A DNA stretch of 64,000 nucleotides, from NCBI GenBank assembly GCA_015680685.1, contig MNCI01020980.1:549177-613176 (forward strand). Reading direction: 5' to 3'. The notes below the pieces were generated by a model. It made no database searches. It was not told the origin of the DNA and saw nothing but the letters and a program-made list of their open reading frames with translations. Source of the DNA: Gnetum montanum. Taxonomy: Eukaryota > Streptophyta > Gnetopsida > Gnetales > Gnetaceae. Positions 1 through 11,612 of the stretch are shown here, in pieces. The position numbers were made by a program, and so were the translations under genes. Each line of letters opens with the position of its first letter. The stretch's first letter is position 1.

Positions 1-5
1 AAACA

Positions 6-76
6 GCACCAGTGGTCTAGTGGTAGAATAGTACCCTGCCACGGTACAGACCCGGGTTCGATTCCCGGCTGGTGCA
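6..76 (+). tRNA. tRNA-Gly (GCC anticodon)
   Basis: This 71-nt sequence folds as a full cloverleaf. The acceptor arms GCACCAG and CTGGTGC pair perfectly and are followed by the discriminator A. The D-arm region reads AGTGGTCTAGTGGTAGAAT, which contains the A box, and the T arm contains GGTTCGATTCC, the B box. The anticodon loop CTGCCAC gives GCC, so it decodes GGC and GGT glycine codons. It matches the usual plant nuclear tRNA-Gly(GCC) and no arm carries a visible mutation. It lies at the very edge of the window, so its upstream context cannot be seen. It is followed by a short T/A-rich stretch that could serve as a Pol III terminator. Confidence 0.95.
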
Positions 77-1260
77 TTACCAATTTTTCGATTTCTGCAG
101 TTTTATAAAAAATTGCTGGGCAAAAATTTCTGATTTCAAAATTCTCTGGCTTCAGCTCTTTCTTTGCTTTCTGCATTAATAAAAAATTTCAGGGTCGAAA
201 TTTCAGCAAAAACTCACCTGGCTTCGGCTGGGCAAAGTTGTACGTCTTTCATCTTCACTTTACATAATTGTTTTGTCCGTTTCATCACACATTTGGTATA
301 CCTCCCAAAAGTCACCCGCCGTCTCACAAGACTTTAGTGTGTGGATTCGTTAGAAACTAAAACTCAAAACAATTATATCATGACTGCGAATACCTTCATC
401 AGAGCGAAAAATATCTGAAAAAAGAATCCATCCTTGAACAACCAGGATGGGGAGGAGAAAAAGAAAACCATGCTGTATTTTATTTTGTTATGTTATTTAC
501 ATTTATCAAATCAGGTAATATCGGAACTTTATTTACATTAATCAAATAAGGTATCCGAAAGGGAGGGATTGAGTGATGGTGTGATTTAAGTAATGGTATG
601 ATGTTGGGATTAAAGGCGGACAAATTAGATTTCTTTATTTTTGAAAACCATACCATCCAAATTAGCTTTCCTACATCTTCTCATACCTAAATGAATCTTA
701 ACTCGATAAAGACTAAACTAATTTTCTAAATCTTTTCTAAAAAGATTACCATTATTAGTTCTAAATCTATTCATTGTTTCTCAGTTATAAATTTGAAACA
801 AATGAACCAAGTATTTGAATTATCTCAATGTTAATCGGCTAACACACCTATGTGTTGGATTTTATTTCCCTGCCCATCCTTTTTTGAACTAATTCTTTAC
901 AATATCATACAGATAAGGTATTATCTTATCCATGATCATCACAAACAATATTTCTGTAGGCTTATATCAGATCCTTAATGTAAGGCTACCGCTTTTGTTG
1001 CATGCTTGGATTATCCAAGAAAGAATGCATATCAATAATCCTTTGAAAGAAATGGAGACTACCGATACCCATACACAAGGGTAGGAACAAAATAAATTGA
1101 ATGTGTCATTAATGGTTCACCTTAAACAAACATAGAGCTTAACTTGTCATAAACTAAAAAAAGATTATATTTGTAAAATAAGATTGGTATTGAGTACATA
1201 ATGAGATTAAAGATGACGCATATAACTCAATGTAAAAACAAGCAAAATTGCCAATGAAAA
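77..1260. other. AT-rich intergenic stretch, nothing recognised
   Basis: No long reading frame, element end or RNA gene can be recognised here. The sequence is AT-rich and non-repetitive at the scale I can read, and it separates the tRNA from the exon-like pair on the minus strand. Confidence 0.5.
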
Positions 1261-1269
1261 GAGCTTCTC

Positions 1270-1570
1270 AACTGGCCTCATCAACCTTTTATTTCTTAGG
1301 CATTCTATAACCCCCAACAACATAGGCATGATCTCTTTCAAATGGCTCCAATGTCACTTGCTCAAATGGTTTAAACTGCTCCTTTTGCAGTTTCTTTACC
1401 TCCTAAGTGAACATTGCCTCTGCTAGTACAGTGGAATCAATACAGTTGGCCTAAAAAAACATACAAAATAGTTAGCATTGAAGTTGTAAAAGAGATCTCC
1501 TAGAAGCATACCTTGATAAATATGGCATGTTCAACTTCCTTACGTACTTGAATCTGTACAAATTTTGACA
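1270..1570 (-). pseudogene. unrecognised exon-like pair
   Basis: On the minus strand two short frames look like neighbouring exons. The first (about 1570-1514) ends in AAG followed by a GTATGC donor. The second begins after a T-rich TTTTAG acceptor near 1453 and encodes a lysine- and glutamate-rich stretch containing the words [17 protein letters not shown] and GGYRMP. It carries an in-frame TAG near 1405 and ends in TAA. The product is not one I recognise. The amino-acid composition and splice-like borders suggest a remnant of a real gene or of a transposon-carried gene, but chance is possible. Confidence 0.25.
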
Positions 1571-1599
1571 CACAACACTGCATCAACGACAAAGAAAAG

Positions 1600-1900
1600 G
1601 TAAGCATAATCCACTACGACTATAAACTGGCACAACATAGTCTATTACAACTATAAATTAGCACAGAAAGTCCGCTATGACATTAAACTGGCACAACTTG
1701 TTCTTGGGCTATGACACTAAACTAGCATCCATATCATAGTCTGCTATGGCTTTAAACTAGCACTAATTGTCCTTACATCATGATGTTAAACTAGCACAAC
1801 ATTCACCATATACAACAACGTTAAACTAGCACACAACAATTTGCTAGGACTATAAACAAACACATCACGGTCTGCCAGGACCTTAAATTGGGTTCCCAAT
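1600..1900. repeat. minisatellite related to the Tat element arrays
   Basis: About eight degenerate units of roughly 33 bp share the core tatgac-taaact(a/g)gcacaa. The reverse complement of that core, with the preceding agtccgc, matches the agtttatagtc-tta-gcggact unit of the array at 12560-12985 inside the Tat element. Orientation is opposite to that array. This is best explained as the 3' untranslated array of an older plus-strand Tat-lineage element whose coding part is gone or outside the window. Confidence 0.55.
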
Positions 1901-3690
1901 TCAACACACATGGCTTAACATTTCTAGTTTTGTTGACAAGCGAGTGTGAATATTTCCCATCCTCCGTCAATTGCCAACATCTCTATGGGCTAGGTGGGGT
2001 GAGGTGTTGTAGTTCCAGAATGAAGTCCACATTGTCAAGAAAATGCCTCTGAAACATTTGCAACGTCATTATGCTTGGCATTTTGTTGATCCTCTGAAAA
2101 TACCCTTGGGCATTTTGCTAACCTTCCAGAGCAACTGCAATCATTGCCAATAGTACCACCCCCAAGTTGTGCCAACAGCATCGTCAACCTTGGGTGTTTC
2201 ATTAGTGGTTGGGGCTCTCATTGTCAGCACCACCTGTTGGAGTTCTAGTACTGCTATGGCCAAGCGACAACATTGCCATCCTCTAGCCATCACCATTGCC
2301 TGGGCTTGGAAGTGCATCCAGCACCATGGCTCCCCATCGTCTTGCTAGATTTCTAAGCTTCTATCCTTGGTGTGGAGTCTCGAGCACCTACATCACCATC
2401 ACCTTTGACCACCTTGTTGGCCTCCCTTAGGTGCTCACTTTTTGGTGTGGTTGCTGGAGCTTTTGCAGCCTTCTGGCTTTGGCCTCTACACTAGCTTTCT
2501 TGCTTTGGCACTATAAGCTCTTGCAACCAGTGCAGCACTCGCGACACTTGCAGTGCCCTCACAACCAGTAGTTTGCTTTTATCTCTCATATTATGTGGTT
2601 GTTTTCTTATTTCCTCTGCATTATGTTTGTAGGATGAAGCCCTAGAGGTAGTCATTTGAAGGCATGGTTCATCGCAGTAGCAAGGCACCACGTTGCTTCA
2701 ATGTGCTTGGTTGGACTCGCCAAGTCGATCGAGAGTGCACATTCCTATTACCTTGCTATAACTCACTTGCATTTTCCCTCTTACCTTACACTTTCCAACT
2801 TTCCTTGCAAGATTCTCTGATGCGTATGACACCTTTTTTTCAGTTGACCATAGAACCCATGACGAATGTAACATAACTCATCCCATAGGAGCCTCTATGG
2901 GCTGGTCAAAGCCCAAGCGGATGTAATACAACTCATCTTGGGGAGGAAACACTTGTCCTACAGGCATGACACAGTTGCCTCTAAGAAAAATCCATTAAGT
3001 GAGATGTAGTCCACTCGATGATAAGCATCTTGTAGCTAACATCTCAAAAACAAAAATAAAAAAAGAGGAGCAAAACATATCCCCAAGTAAAATCTAGCAA
3101 AGCTATAATTTCACAATCGATCCAACCTTGAATTCACAATGGCCTTTTCATAAGCACTTCGACAAGAGGCCAACATGTCAGGGGTAAGCCAGTCCAGTGC
3201 TATGGGCAAAGACTCTCTTACAAGCACTCTAACGAGAGGCCATCGTTTGGTGACAAGCCACCCTGGTGCTGTGATCATAGTCAGTTGTGCTGACTCTGCA
3301 TCTTGCAGCATGATAAATAGTTTACATCTCATTCCTTCCTTGCTATCTCCAAGCTAATTCCCTACACCATACCAGTCCCTTTAGCACTCTTGAGCCTCAT
3401 GAAATACCATTTGATCATGTACTAACGAGCAATATTGGTGTCTTATCTGCTGTGGTGTTTCAAGTTCTTTATCAATGTCTCTCAAGCCACTCCTCCAAAC
3501 ATTGACAAAGAGGGACCAGTGACACAACACCAAATTTGGGCAATAGTACTTCAATGGAAAATTTGTCTAAGTTTCAACTCAAGGTAAATTTTTCTAAGTA
3601 TTTGGCCCATGATCCCACTTTTGAGGGCTATGCTCATGTAGCATGCAACACAACCAGATTTGCAAAATTTTGTAAGTGTCAAACAATAGC
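1901..3690. other. unassigned sequence with a short tandem duplication
   Basis: No protein is recognised. Near 3140-3265 an ~83-bp unit containing aagcact-c-ac-agaggcca and caagcca occurs twice in tandem. Short frames across it on either strand do not resemble a known family. The rest is unresolved, probably decayed repeat. Confidence 0.35.
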
Positions 3691-3724
3691 TGCAAAAATT
3701 TTTCTAAGTGTTTGGCTATGCTCA

Positions 3725-4045
3725 CGTCCCTCTTGCTATGCTCTCCAGCATAGTAGCACTCTAGTGGCTAGTTTGCATGTGTTAAGCCAGAAGTTGTCAA
3801 GCTAGCTTAGCATGGAAGAGGCATTTGATAAATTTTCTAACTCTTGAAGCTACCCCTCCTACTACACTCTTGAGTGTAGCTAGCATAGCAAGAACAAGGA
3901 CTACAATTTTTGCTATAATTTTATAAGTGTCCATGCTATGCTTTGTCCCATCCTACTATGCTCTCTAGTGTAGCAAGTGTAGTAGCATTGGACTTCAATT
4001 TTTGCAAGAATTGCCTAACCATTGTGCTACGCTCTAGAGCGTAGC
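3725..4045. repeat. ladder of palindromic words upstream of a TATA box
   Basis: Inverted repeats recur at intervals of about 70-130 bp. At 3736-3753 the arms are CTATGCT/AGCATAG; at 3862-3879 they are CTACACTC/GAGTGTAG; near 3954 there is an imperfect copy; at 4026-4045 there is a perfect 20-bp palindrome, GCTACGCTCTAGAGCGTAGC. Each is followed by variants of ctagcatagca. Position and style match the U3 regions of the other LTRs in this window. Confidence 0.5.
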
Positions 4046-4453
4046 TAGCATAGCAACAAGAAACTGCATCCAAAAGCTTCCAGAGCCCAGCACAAGCCTT
4101 GATTGAAGCTCCAGCACTCCTCTAGCAAGCAAGATCAGCAACATGCACTCTTTTTGCACCCCCCTCTATGTCTCAAAATTGTACCTACACTTGATCCCAC
4201 TTGAAAGAGGGGAGAATGTAGTCCCAAAGTGTAGCATCCAAAGTGCACTATTTTGCATTATTTGTAGGTACATTGCAGTTTTGGTACATGCAATCTTAGG
4301 AACATAGCCATTTTGGTAGTCTCTAGGGGTCCAGTGGAGCATACCAAAGTGTAGCGCCAATTGTCCCACTGGGAGCATAGCATAGGTCAGCATAGCCCCG
4401 CCTACCCCTTTGCCACATGACACTTAATCTACACTTCACACTAACACTAAGCC

Positions 4454-4461
4454 TATAAATA
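4454..4461 (+). promoter_or_regulatory. TATA box of a candidate LTR
   Basis: The sequence CCTATAAATACC sits about 400 bp downstream of the palindrome ladder, as in LTR promoters elsewhere in the window. I could not find matching LTR ends or a target duplication, so calling the surrounding ~3.5-4.9 kb region an LTR is an inference. Confidence 0.4.
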
Positions 4462-4479
4462 CCCTCGCATTTCACAATC

Positions 4480-6220
4480 TAGGGATTGACAATTCATTCT
4501 AGCAATGGGCATTTAAAGCATTTGGCTAGCAAATCCAAGTAGCATTTTGCATCTTAGAGCACCACTTGGCACCCAAGGCACCTTGAGCATCCCATACACT
4601 AGAGCATATCAGCACCTTGGCAACACCTTTGTGTCCCACTTAGCACCACAGTGCACTGCAAGCCCATAGAACATTATGGTAGCTAACCTCGTAGGCATGA
4701 ATCTAGTAGTGGACATTAGTCTTCATCCTAGGATAGCCCAAAGACTCTAGCTATGCTGCTACTACACATGTCTATACATTGCATACCTCTATAAAGCTCA
4801 TTTGTAACTATTACGCTCCTTGTCTAGGGTGGTGTCATCCTTTCTTTCTTTCAAACTCCATTTCATTTTGATCATTTTCTTGACATTCAACATCACATTT
4901 GCACTTTTTTGTCATTTTACATGATTTTTGCACACTTGCATCATCGTTCTCATGCCACAAGATCCCACTACACTCAGGCCTAGGTGGCCTTAGTATTGCC
5001 GAGAACACCATCAGTGCTCACATTTTTGGCTAACTACGCCACCCCCTGTTTGCACCCACTGCCTTGGTTGGAATCAACAAAGTCCCTATTCGATTGACAA
5101 GATCATTTAGGGTGCTCCACCTCCATTTTCAGCAAAGGCCCTCGCATGGAGGTAGGGTCAAGTCTATGTGCTTGCAAACCCCTCAGTGTTCTAGCCATTA
5201 ATGTTTTTGATGGCTATAGGATTTTCCTGCATTGGGATCTTAGCAAGACTAGCCCTAGTTTCTAGTAATCCAAGGGCCTCTGTAGGACACTAAAATGTCC
5301 TTGATTTTGACCATTGAACTAGCCTACCGATTGCTCCAGAAAAGATGCATCTCTTCCATGTACCACTTCCTGCTGGAAGTGATGATGGACCACATGGAAA
5401 AGATTTGCAATTAGGCTTTGACTTCTGGAGGTACAAACTCCAAGAATGATCCAAAGTTTAATTCTTAAAGCATAGATTTGTGGACCTTCTTGTTTGCAAT
5501 CTACTTAAGGTAGGCATCTATCAAGGTGATCTCAAGATTTGGTCTTGGCCCTAGTGCCTCACCTTGATGTGACTGTTTAGTTGTGGCTACTTCTTTAGAA
5601 ATCTATCAAACAAATTCCACTTCAAGCTTCTCTTGAAGAGGTCTTGTTGCATGGGTTTCTACTACTTGCTCATGGGCTTGTTGTTGGACCCTTTCGGTTC
5701 TTGGCTATTTGTTCCTTGGTTGGGACAATCCTCCCTCTTGTGCATGCTTTCCCTTAGGTGCAATCTATGGTCACAACATAACCAAGGATTAGCATATAAT
5801 GTGTAACTTTTAGCATTTAAGTACCTTATCTCGTTGGGTAGTTACACTTAGGCTAAGTTATGACTATGGTGGATTGATTATTTTATTAATATTATTTCAT
5901 TTAGAATGTCACCAAAGCTTTTTGAAAGGATTTAACTTTTCAAAAATTGATGTTTTAATGTTAGTTTATTAGTTAAACCATTGTGGGAGTTAGAATAACT
6001 TCAAAAAAAATTTCGTCAAAAAATTAAGGTTTGTGGCCCTCACAACAAAGAGATTACCTCTAGTAGCTACAAGATTGAATAAGGGAGTCAATTGAACAAA
6101 CGATTAAGAAGTTATGGCTCTTAGAACATTCTAGGCTTTGAAAATTTCAAAAACTCCCCCTCATTTTGGCTTAATTTGAAAAGTTGTAAAGTGTTTATGC
6201 GTATTTAGAGGATTTTTGAC
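4480..6220. other. unassigned repeat-like sequence
   Basis: This follows the TATA box at 4454 and may include the rest of that LTR. No primer site, polypurine tract or coding domain could be recognised. Minus-strand frames around 5000-5750 are broken and unassigned. Confidence 0.3.
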
Positions 6221-6225
6221 CTACA

Positions 6226-7690
6226 TTGATGGCATCTTGTCTGCACATCACCTCTATTGATGGAGCCTATAGAGAAAATGTTTACTTTCAAAATTTCAAA
6301 AAAAAAAAAAATAGAAGGAGTTCCATCATGAAATTGGGATCCTTAGAGAGCCAGAAAAGCCATGAACATGATGAAATACTTGAAGAGGGCTTAGATGTTT
6401 CACAAAATTGGAGAATAAGATTTTATGGAGAATTGCCACTAAGGAGCACATAGTTGGATGCAACTAATGGAAAATGTGAAATGATATGATTACAGAAATG
6501 CCTAAGGATAAGGAACTTAATTGGCCCAACCAAGAGAGATGCAAGTGGATCCTCCCCATACCAGGCTCATGCCCTTTTTGCCCTTGCATATCCTCAAACC
6601 AAGAAGTCTATGGATTCCACATTTGATTAATAGTTATGGAAAGTTAAGGACCTAATCTGGAAGAATCTACCTAAGAATTTTGACATATCAAACTAAGACA
6701 TTGAACAAAACCTAGAAGATTGGCAGTGAGGTGAATGGTAGATAGCATTAATGGATGGAATGGAGTTCCACATTGTGGTCACATGAAGTCCCTTATGAAT
6801 TTTATGGTTATATGGCCCGAAAAAGTCCATCCTTAGTCCAAATCAAAACCAACCACTTTCAGTGACTTCACATTGATCCTCTAAGACTAGTCCACCTCTT
6901 CAAGATACAAGAATGCTCCCACAAATCAATCATCATTCCTTATTGAAAAGAAAAGAGAAGTAGGAAGTGAGAAAGTGATTTAGTTAGAGACCTTCAGGCA
7001 TGGGCAAAGTGTCATTCTAGTCCCATAACCAGTGCTTATAGTCCATTATTTTGTCTAAGGGGTGTGCTTTGAATTCTCATCATTTTTTGGATTTTATGTT
7101 TTTATGGATTTTTGGATGGGAACCACCCCATGTAAAGACTTAGCTTCCTATTATTATGGCAAGAAACCTATGAAAACACTCATTCACTCAAGAGTTTGGG
7201 CAAGTACATAGAGCATCAAGTTCCCTTGAAGTCACATCCTTATCATTCCATTTAATCTTTTCCAAGTTCAGAAACCACCAAGGTCACTAGTTCATTAAAG
7301 TTAATAAAAGGAACCTCATATTTCCAAAACCATGAACACCATAGATTTTTGTGGATGGATGGATGTTGTGGACTCACTATTTTTTCCATGATAAAGAAAC
7401 TTTTTCTTAATTATCAATCATCAAAATTCAAAGATAGAACCCAGACATTAGCAATCAGAAACATTAACTACAAACCACCATTAGCAAATAGCTATAACAT
7501 CACTATGTTTTGTTAACACTAAAGAAAAAAAATTTATTAGAAAATATAAGAAAAATAGACACAAAAATAGAGTCAAATATAAAAGAAATTGTAAAATATT
7601 CAAGAAAGATAAAACGTACTAACAATGTTATAAAACAAAAAACGGTGTAAAACAAAAAGTGTAAAAACAAAGAAAGTGTAAAAATTAAGA
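6226..7690 (-). mobile_element. 3' non-coding part of Athila-like element A
   Basis: Read on the minus strand, this matches the post-integrase regions of elements B (33.7-35.1 kb), C (51.0-52.3 kb) and D (61.9-63.4 kb). Shared landmarks are the internal purine box TCATGGGGGACATGG near 7715, the hairpin with the GCACACCCC arm at 7059-7129, the rabbit-ear segment around 6760, and the tract near 6330-6410 with the words CTCTTCAAGTATTTC and CCAATTTCATGATGG. The 3' LTR expected further left is not visible, so the left end looks truncated. Confidence 0.6.
7059..7129 (-). other. conserved 3' hairpin, copy in element A
   Basis: On the minus strand the left arm is GGGGTGGTTCCCATC and the right arm is GATGAGAATTCAAAGCACACCCC, separated by an A/T-rich loop. 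The outer stem and the inner TTCCCATC/GATGAGAA stem pair, with G-U pairs. The same arms occur in B, C and three times in D. Confidence 0.5.
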
Positions 7691-7789
7691 GTCACTTGAA
7701 TGATTAGCATAGATGTCCATGTCCCCCATGACTAAGTTGGAAGGAGGAGATATGAAAGATTGAGCAAGGTTGTTCATCCAATGAGGTGT

Positions 7790-8084
7790 TATTAGCACTA
7801 GCTCACTTGGGCTCATGGAAACGTTTGACTTATTGCATGTTGACCAGTTGCTTCTTGTTTGGGCTCTCAAGTTTGTAGATCAACATGACCCTAGAAGAAA
7901 AGGTTTCATGAATTATATAAGACCCTTTCCACAATGTTTGAAACTTAGTTTGTTAAGGCACATGTGTAGGATTCTCATAAAGGATCTTGTCTTTGGGTTG
8001 AAATTTCATTCAAAGAGTCCCACATTCTCATACGATCGTAATTACTACTTTTCTCTTTGGATGCCTATGTTATTTTTAGAGTAG
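7790..8084 (-). pseudogene. pol: integrase C-terminal remnant, element A
   Basis: The minus strand encodes a stretch parallel to the end of the integrase of element D (61680-61800): a phrase like FxxLWxGxYIIxETF, then VM-IYK, then NKKQLVN and a terminal FHE. It is followed by the internal purine box common to these elements. Everything from protease to most of integrase is missing between this remnant and gag, so A is a pol-deleted copy. A direct repeat (TTTCATTCAA-GAGTCCCACATT) at about 8003-8024 and 8091-8116 lies at the deletion junction. Confidence 0.55.
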
Positions 8085-8109
8085 TTTGGAAATTTTCATT
8101 CAACGAGTC

Positions 8110-9767
8110 CCACATTTTGTCTACCTTAGTTGAAATTTTAGAGACAAATTTTTGAATCAAAAAGGTCTTTCGTTGCATGACCTCATTAAATACTACCTCC
8201 TCCTCATTGTCATAGAACTGAACTTTCCTTTTTCTGATGGAAGGATCCTAGTTGTACTCCATTGTGCTTTCTCTCTTTCTTAGCTCTCCTTCTTCTTTAG
8301 GAACCTACTCAATGAACCTTTGAATTTGATGGGCTCTAAATTTTGATAATCTCCCTTGGGCAAAGACTTCAAGAGTTCTCCTAGTTTCTGAGTGGAGCCC
8401 ATCTATGATATGATAAACTTGCTCCCTTTGAGAATAACCATGGCTAGGGCATTGGTGCAAAAGAGAATAATACCTACTCATGGCTACATCCAAGGGTTCA
8501 TGTGTTCATTGTCTCCAACTTTGGATTTTCTTTCTTAGGTTGGACACTCGAGAGTACATCTAATACTTGTGATTAAAGAGCTTAAGCATCATAATCGATC
8601 TATGGATTAATTCTGGCTCCAAAGACTGATACTAACTTTCTACTTCTTTAATGAGTGTCCTTGGGAACAATTTAATTTCTACCATTTTTTCTCCACATTC
8701 TATAAGGCATAAGCATCATGAAAAGCTTGAAGATGGTTCTACAAATCTAAGTTGTATCCCCCTTCAAACTTGTGGGTATTTTTCATATCCAATCACTTTA
8801 TTTTGCTATCTTTCACCTGCCTTGTCAGAATTCTCACTACCTTTACAATGTTTGGCATATTTTAAGTTGCAAGTAAAGGCTCATCATAGTCATAACCTCT
8901 GCGATGGCCATGATGTCTATGATGCCCTCTATTTTCCCTTCTCTTGTGGTTGTGGACCTTCCTTAATTGCCCATGCACCTAATCTTGACTAGTTCGGTGG
9001 ATCGTATGATCATCTTTATCCTGTCGATCATCTCCATCATGGTCACATCCTCTATGGATTCATCTAGAATTAGAGGAAGAAGAGGATGATGAAGGTGAAG
9101 AGGAAGGAGGATTAGCACTATGGTGCCTGCCACACCCTCTTCGATGGTCATGACCATGATCATCATCATGATGCCTATTCTTGTCCCTGCCATGACTCCC
9201 ACCTTTGGATCCCCCATGATCATGGGACCCATCCTTGCTTGAACCAATATTATTTATAGTGGAATGTACATTCTAGTTCAAGATCCCTTCATCAAAACTA
9301 AGGGGAGGAGAGTTAGTGAAATGAGAACCTCTAGAGAGGGAGTCCTCACTATCTTTTTAGCCCAGCAAGAACAAGGGGTTATTAAACCATTTCTCCTTCA
9401 TAAATTCATAGTGCTTCTCCTATTGTTGATCAATTTTGCATTGTGCTTCAATGGGATGGTAATCCCTAGAGTTGTGATCTTGCACAATGTACTTAGCATG
9501 GAGCCCATGTATGCCCAACCTCATAATAGTTTGTTGGAGCATCACAGAAACTGATCAATCAAGTGGCAACACAATGTTTCCCTCCATGTCCCTCCATCGC
9601 ATTTGGTCATCTTCATGTAGGACAAAGATGAATTTGGGCACATACTTATCGAGATGAGTATATAGCACTTGGCATTGTTGGGGCATTGGCTGATTTGATC
9701 ATTCATTCCTTTGATTCAATGTGTGCTCAAATCTTGGTGGAGAATCATTCTTGTGAGAAGAAGACAT
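8110..9767 (-). pseudogene. gag: Gag of Athila-like element A (broken)
   Basis: The frame starts at an ATG at 9767 with MSSSHK, as in element D. The N-terminal part aligns with the gag starts of C and D (words YTHLDKYVPKFIF and QMRWRDMEGNIVLP). Near 8490-8310 there is the capsid-type segment with YYSLLHQCPSHGYSQ, HIIDGL, ETRRTL and AQGRL, which matches Retrotrans_gag-like sequences of C and D. It continues to a KVDKMWDS motif near 8110. Many stops and frameshifts break it, so it is not functional. Confidence 0.65.
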
Positions 9768-9900
9768 TTTGGATTAAAAGAAAATACTAGTGTGCTTTTT
9801 ACAATTATTATTATTAGAATGATTATGACTTTAAGGTTTGATCCAATGATGTTGAATAATTTTCACTAAGTCTTAGATAGCGCATGTAGCTAACTACTAT

Positions 9901-9918
9901 CCTCAGTAATAGTGCCAA
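9901..9918 (-). other. primer binding site of element A (tRNA-Asp type)
   Basis: Immediately inside the LTR end, the minus strand reads TTGGCACTATTACTGAGG. This is a decayed version of the complement of the tRNA-Asp 3' end (TGGCGCCGTTGCCGGGG), seen less decayed in element C. Confidence 0.55.
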
Positions 9919-10211
9919 TGATGAGCAATGGGTATACCCTACACCCAACCATACAAATCACTAACATTCACTCAATGATTCGATTGAATTCCAAAGACTT
10001 TAGGTTTATAAGTACATTAGTTCTAGGAGGTGAAACTAACTATTACAATTATAGTCTTCCTAATTTCACTTGTGAAGTGTGAGTGTATGATTAAGTGTAA
10101 TTGAGGCATATGAATTTTTTATCATTTTCTCTTTTATGAATTAAGTTGTCTAATGAACAAGAATAAAGAATTTAATTGCTAAATTATTCTAACAACTAGC
10201 TAACACTTAAC
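9919..10211 (-). mobile_element. 5' LTR of element A, left fragment
   Basis: It begins (plus strand) TGATGAGCAATGGGTATACCC, the reverse of the conserved ...GGGTAcCCC...CTCATCA end of the Athila-like LTRs. It is cut at 10211 by the Tat element; the last five bases, TTAAC, are repeated after the Tat insertion. The rest resumes at 27719. Both fragments together make about 827 bp, in line with 756-866 bp for the related LTRs in this window. Confidence 0.75.
10207..10211. repeat. target site duplication of Tat element (left)
   Basis: TTAAC directly precedes the LTR terminal TG at 10212 and is repeated at 27714-27718. Confidence 0.85.
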
Positions 10212-10942
10212 TGTACCGCCTGAAATCGTCGGTCCCCGGCTGGAACGAGAAACAGAGACCGCGGGATCACAGGACGAGCGCAGATGATCCCACCTTCGCC
10301 TGAGGGCGTGCTGGAATGCACGAAGGTAGGGTACCTTGGGTGGTTCTCACGTGGATCAGACAAGGATTTCCCCGAGCGTCGCCGAAGCGTTAGACGCTGG
10401 GTTATACGTAAACGGAGCGTAAACAGTGAAACAGGCGTATACAGCGTAAGCGTAATCAGGGCGTAAATAGGGTCGGGCGTAAACAACGTAAACGAATATA
10501 GGCACAACGTAAGCGTGTGCAAACGTGAACAGTGTAAACAGCATAAACGGCGCAAACCAGCATAAGGTGTAAGCAAATATAAACAACGTAAACAGTGGGT
10601 GTATATGGACGCAAACGGAGCATGATCATAAGTAAGCGTAAATGAAGCGTGGGCCAAATTGACATAAAACTATAAAAGAACTTGCAATAAGCATAAACAG
10701 TGGATTACAGAGTTAAAATGTTATGCACCGGTCTAACGCAGTTGTGTAGGGACACAAGGCGGACGGAAAGCCCTAGTGGACGGAGGGATGCAGCCGGTTG
10801 ACACGGTAGGCGGATCACGGATTGTGGTCGACATACAGGACTTCCAGCGTAAGCGTAAGCGTAAAGGGGTTTCTGCAGCGTAATTGCTCTGAGTCTCTTC
10901 TGATGAATTTTTTGCTGACCTTGTAAATGCGGAAAACTGGGC

Positions 10943-10950
10943 TATTTATA
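10943..10950 (-). promoter_or_regulatory. TATA box in Tat 3' LTR
   Basis: The minus strand reads CCTATAAATAGCCC, a strong plant TATA box, just downstream in element sense of the palindrome-rich U3. The same box is at 27070-27077 in the 5' LTR. Confidence 0.7.
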
Positions 10951-11019
10951 GGGGTAGGGTTACCGGGAAAATCGGACTGGGAGACACGTGGCGTTAGACC
11001 GGGCGTTTACAATTTAGAA

Positions 11020-11450
11020 ACATGGTATACGCTGGGCGTATACGCTACAACAGGTCGGCGTATACGCTGGGCGTAAACTTGGATGCATGCTGGTGTATAC
11101 GCTGGGGCGTATACGCTGGGTGTAAACTTGGATGGATGCTGGCGTATACGCTGGGGCGTATACGCTGATGGATGCTCGCGTATACGCTGGGGCGTATACA
11201 CTGATGGATGCTGGGCGTACACGCCGGGCGTATACGCCGAAGGACATCCACTTGCTTCAATCCTTGCTCTTTGGTGTAATCTTCATGCTGTCATTGGAGA
11301 TCTTGTCGTCGAGCGTGCGCATCTACCGTGCCATGGCGTGTACGCCGGAGAGCCGGCCATATATGTTGGACGTATACGCTAGGCGTAGACGTCGGGCGTA
11401 CACGCTGGCACAACACTTGGTTTAAAACTGGGCGTATACGCTGGGCGTAG
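11020..11450. repeat. GCGTATACGC palindrome array, U3 of 3' LTR
   Basis: Self-complementary decamers GCGTATACGC, with one-base variants, alternate with linkers such as tggggc and tgatggatgct. The motif reads through all frames as VYAG/AYT-type repeats, which explains the meaningless long frames there. Confidence 0.8.
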
Positions 11451-11599
11451 ACGCCAGCACAACACTTAGTAAAAACCAGGCGTTTCGATTCTCAAAATTT
11501 CCCTGTGTGACTTCAAATGCAGCCAAAGTCGCCTATGGGTCATGGGGATTTGCTTCTCGTCAGACAGATGCTAAACTTAAAGATTTTTGTGGTGTTTCA

Positions 11600-11612
11600 T
11601 TGGCCCCTCTTT
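11600..11612 (-). other. polypurine tract of Tat element
   Basis: The minus strand reads AAAGAGGGGCCAA directly before the LTR start TGAAACACC. A purine run in this position primes plus-strand DNA synthesis and fixes the element's orientation. Confidence 0.8.

Larger units (their letters stand above)
10212..11599 (-). mobile_element. 3' LTR of Tat element
   Basis: 1388 bp. In element sense it starts TGAAACACC (right edge) and ends GGCGGTACA (left edge). From right to left it holds a U3 with about eight GCGTATACGC palindromes (11030-11450), a TATA box at 10943-10950, and an R/U5 part rich in cgtaaac words (10380-10640). Confidence 0.88.

Noticed and set aside
10196-10665. Frames across the LTR left part (10196-10665 and 26485-26814) as genes
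   Set aside because: Both copies are LTR R/U5 sequence, their translations are low-complexity Tyr/Leu/Thr strings, and nothing matches a domain.
11007-11425. Overlapping frames of VYAG/AYTP-type repeats as repetitive proteins
   Set aside because: They occur in all frames on both strands because the GCGTATACGC array has no stops; there is no start context or domain. The same applies at 16.7-17.7 kb and 27.1-27.6 kb.
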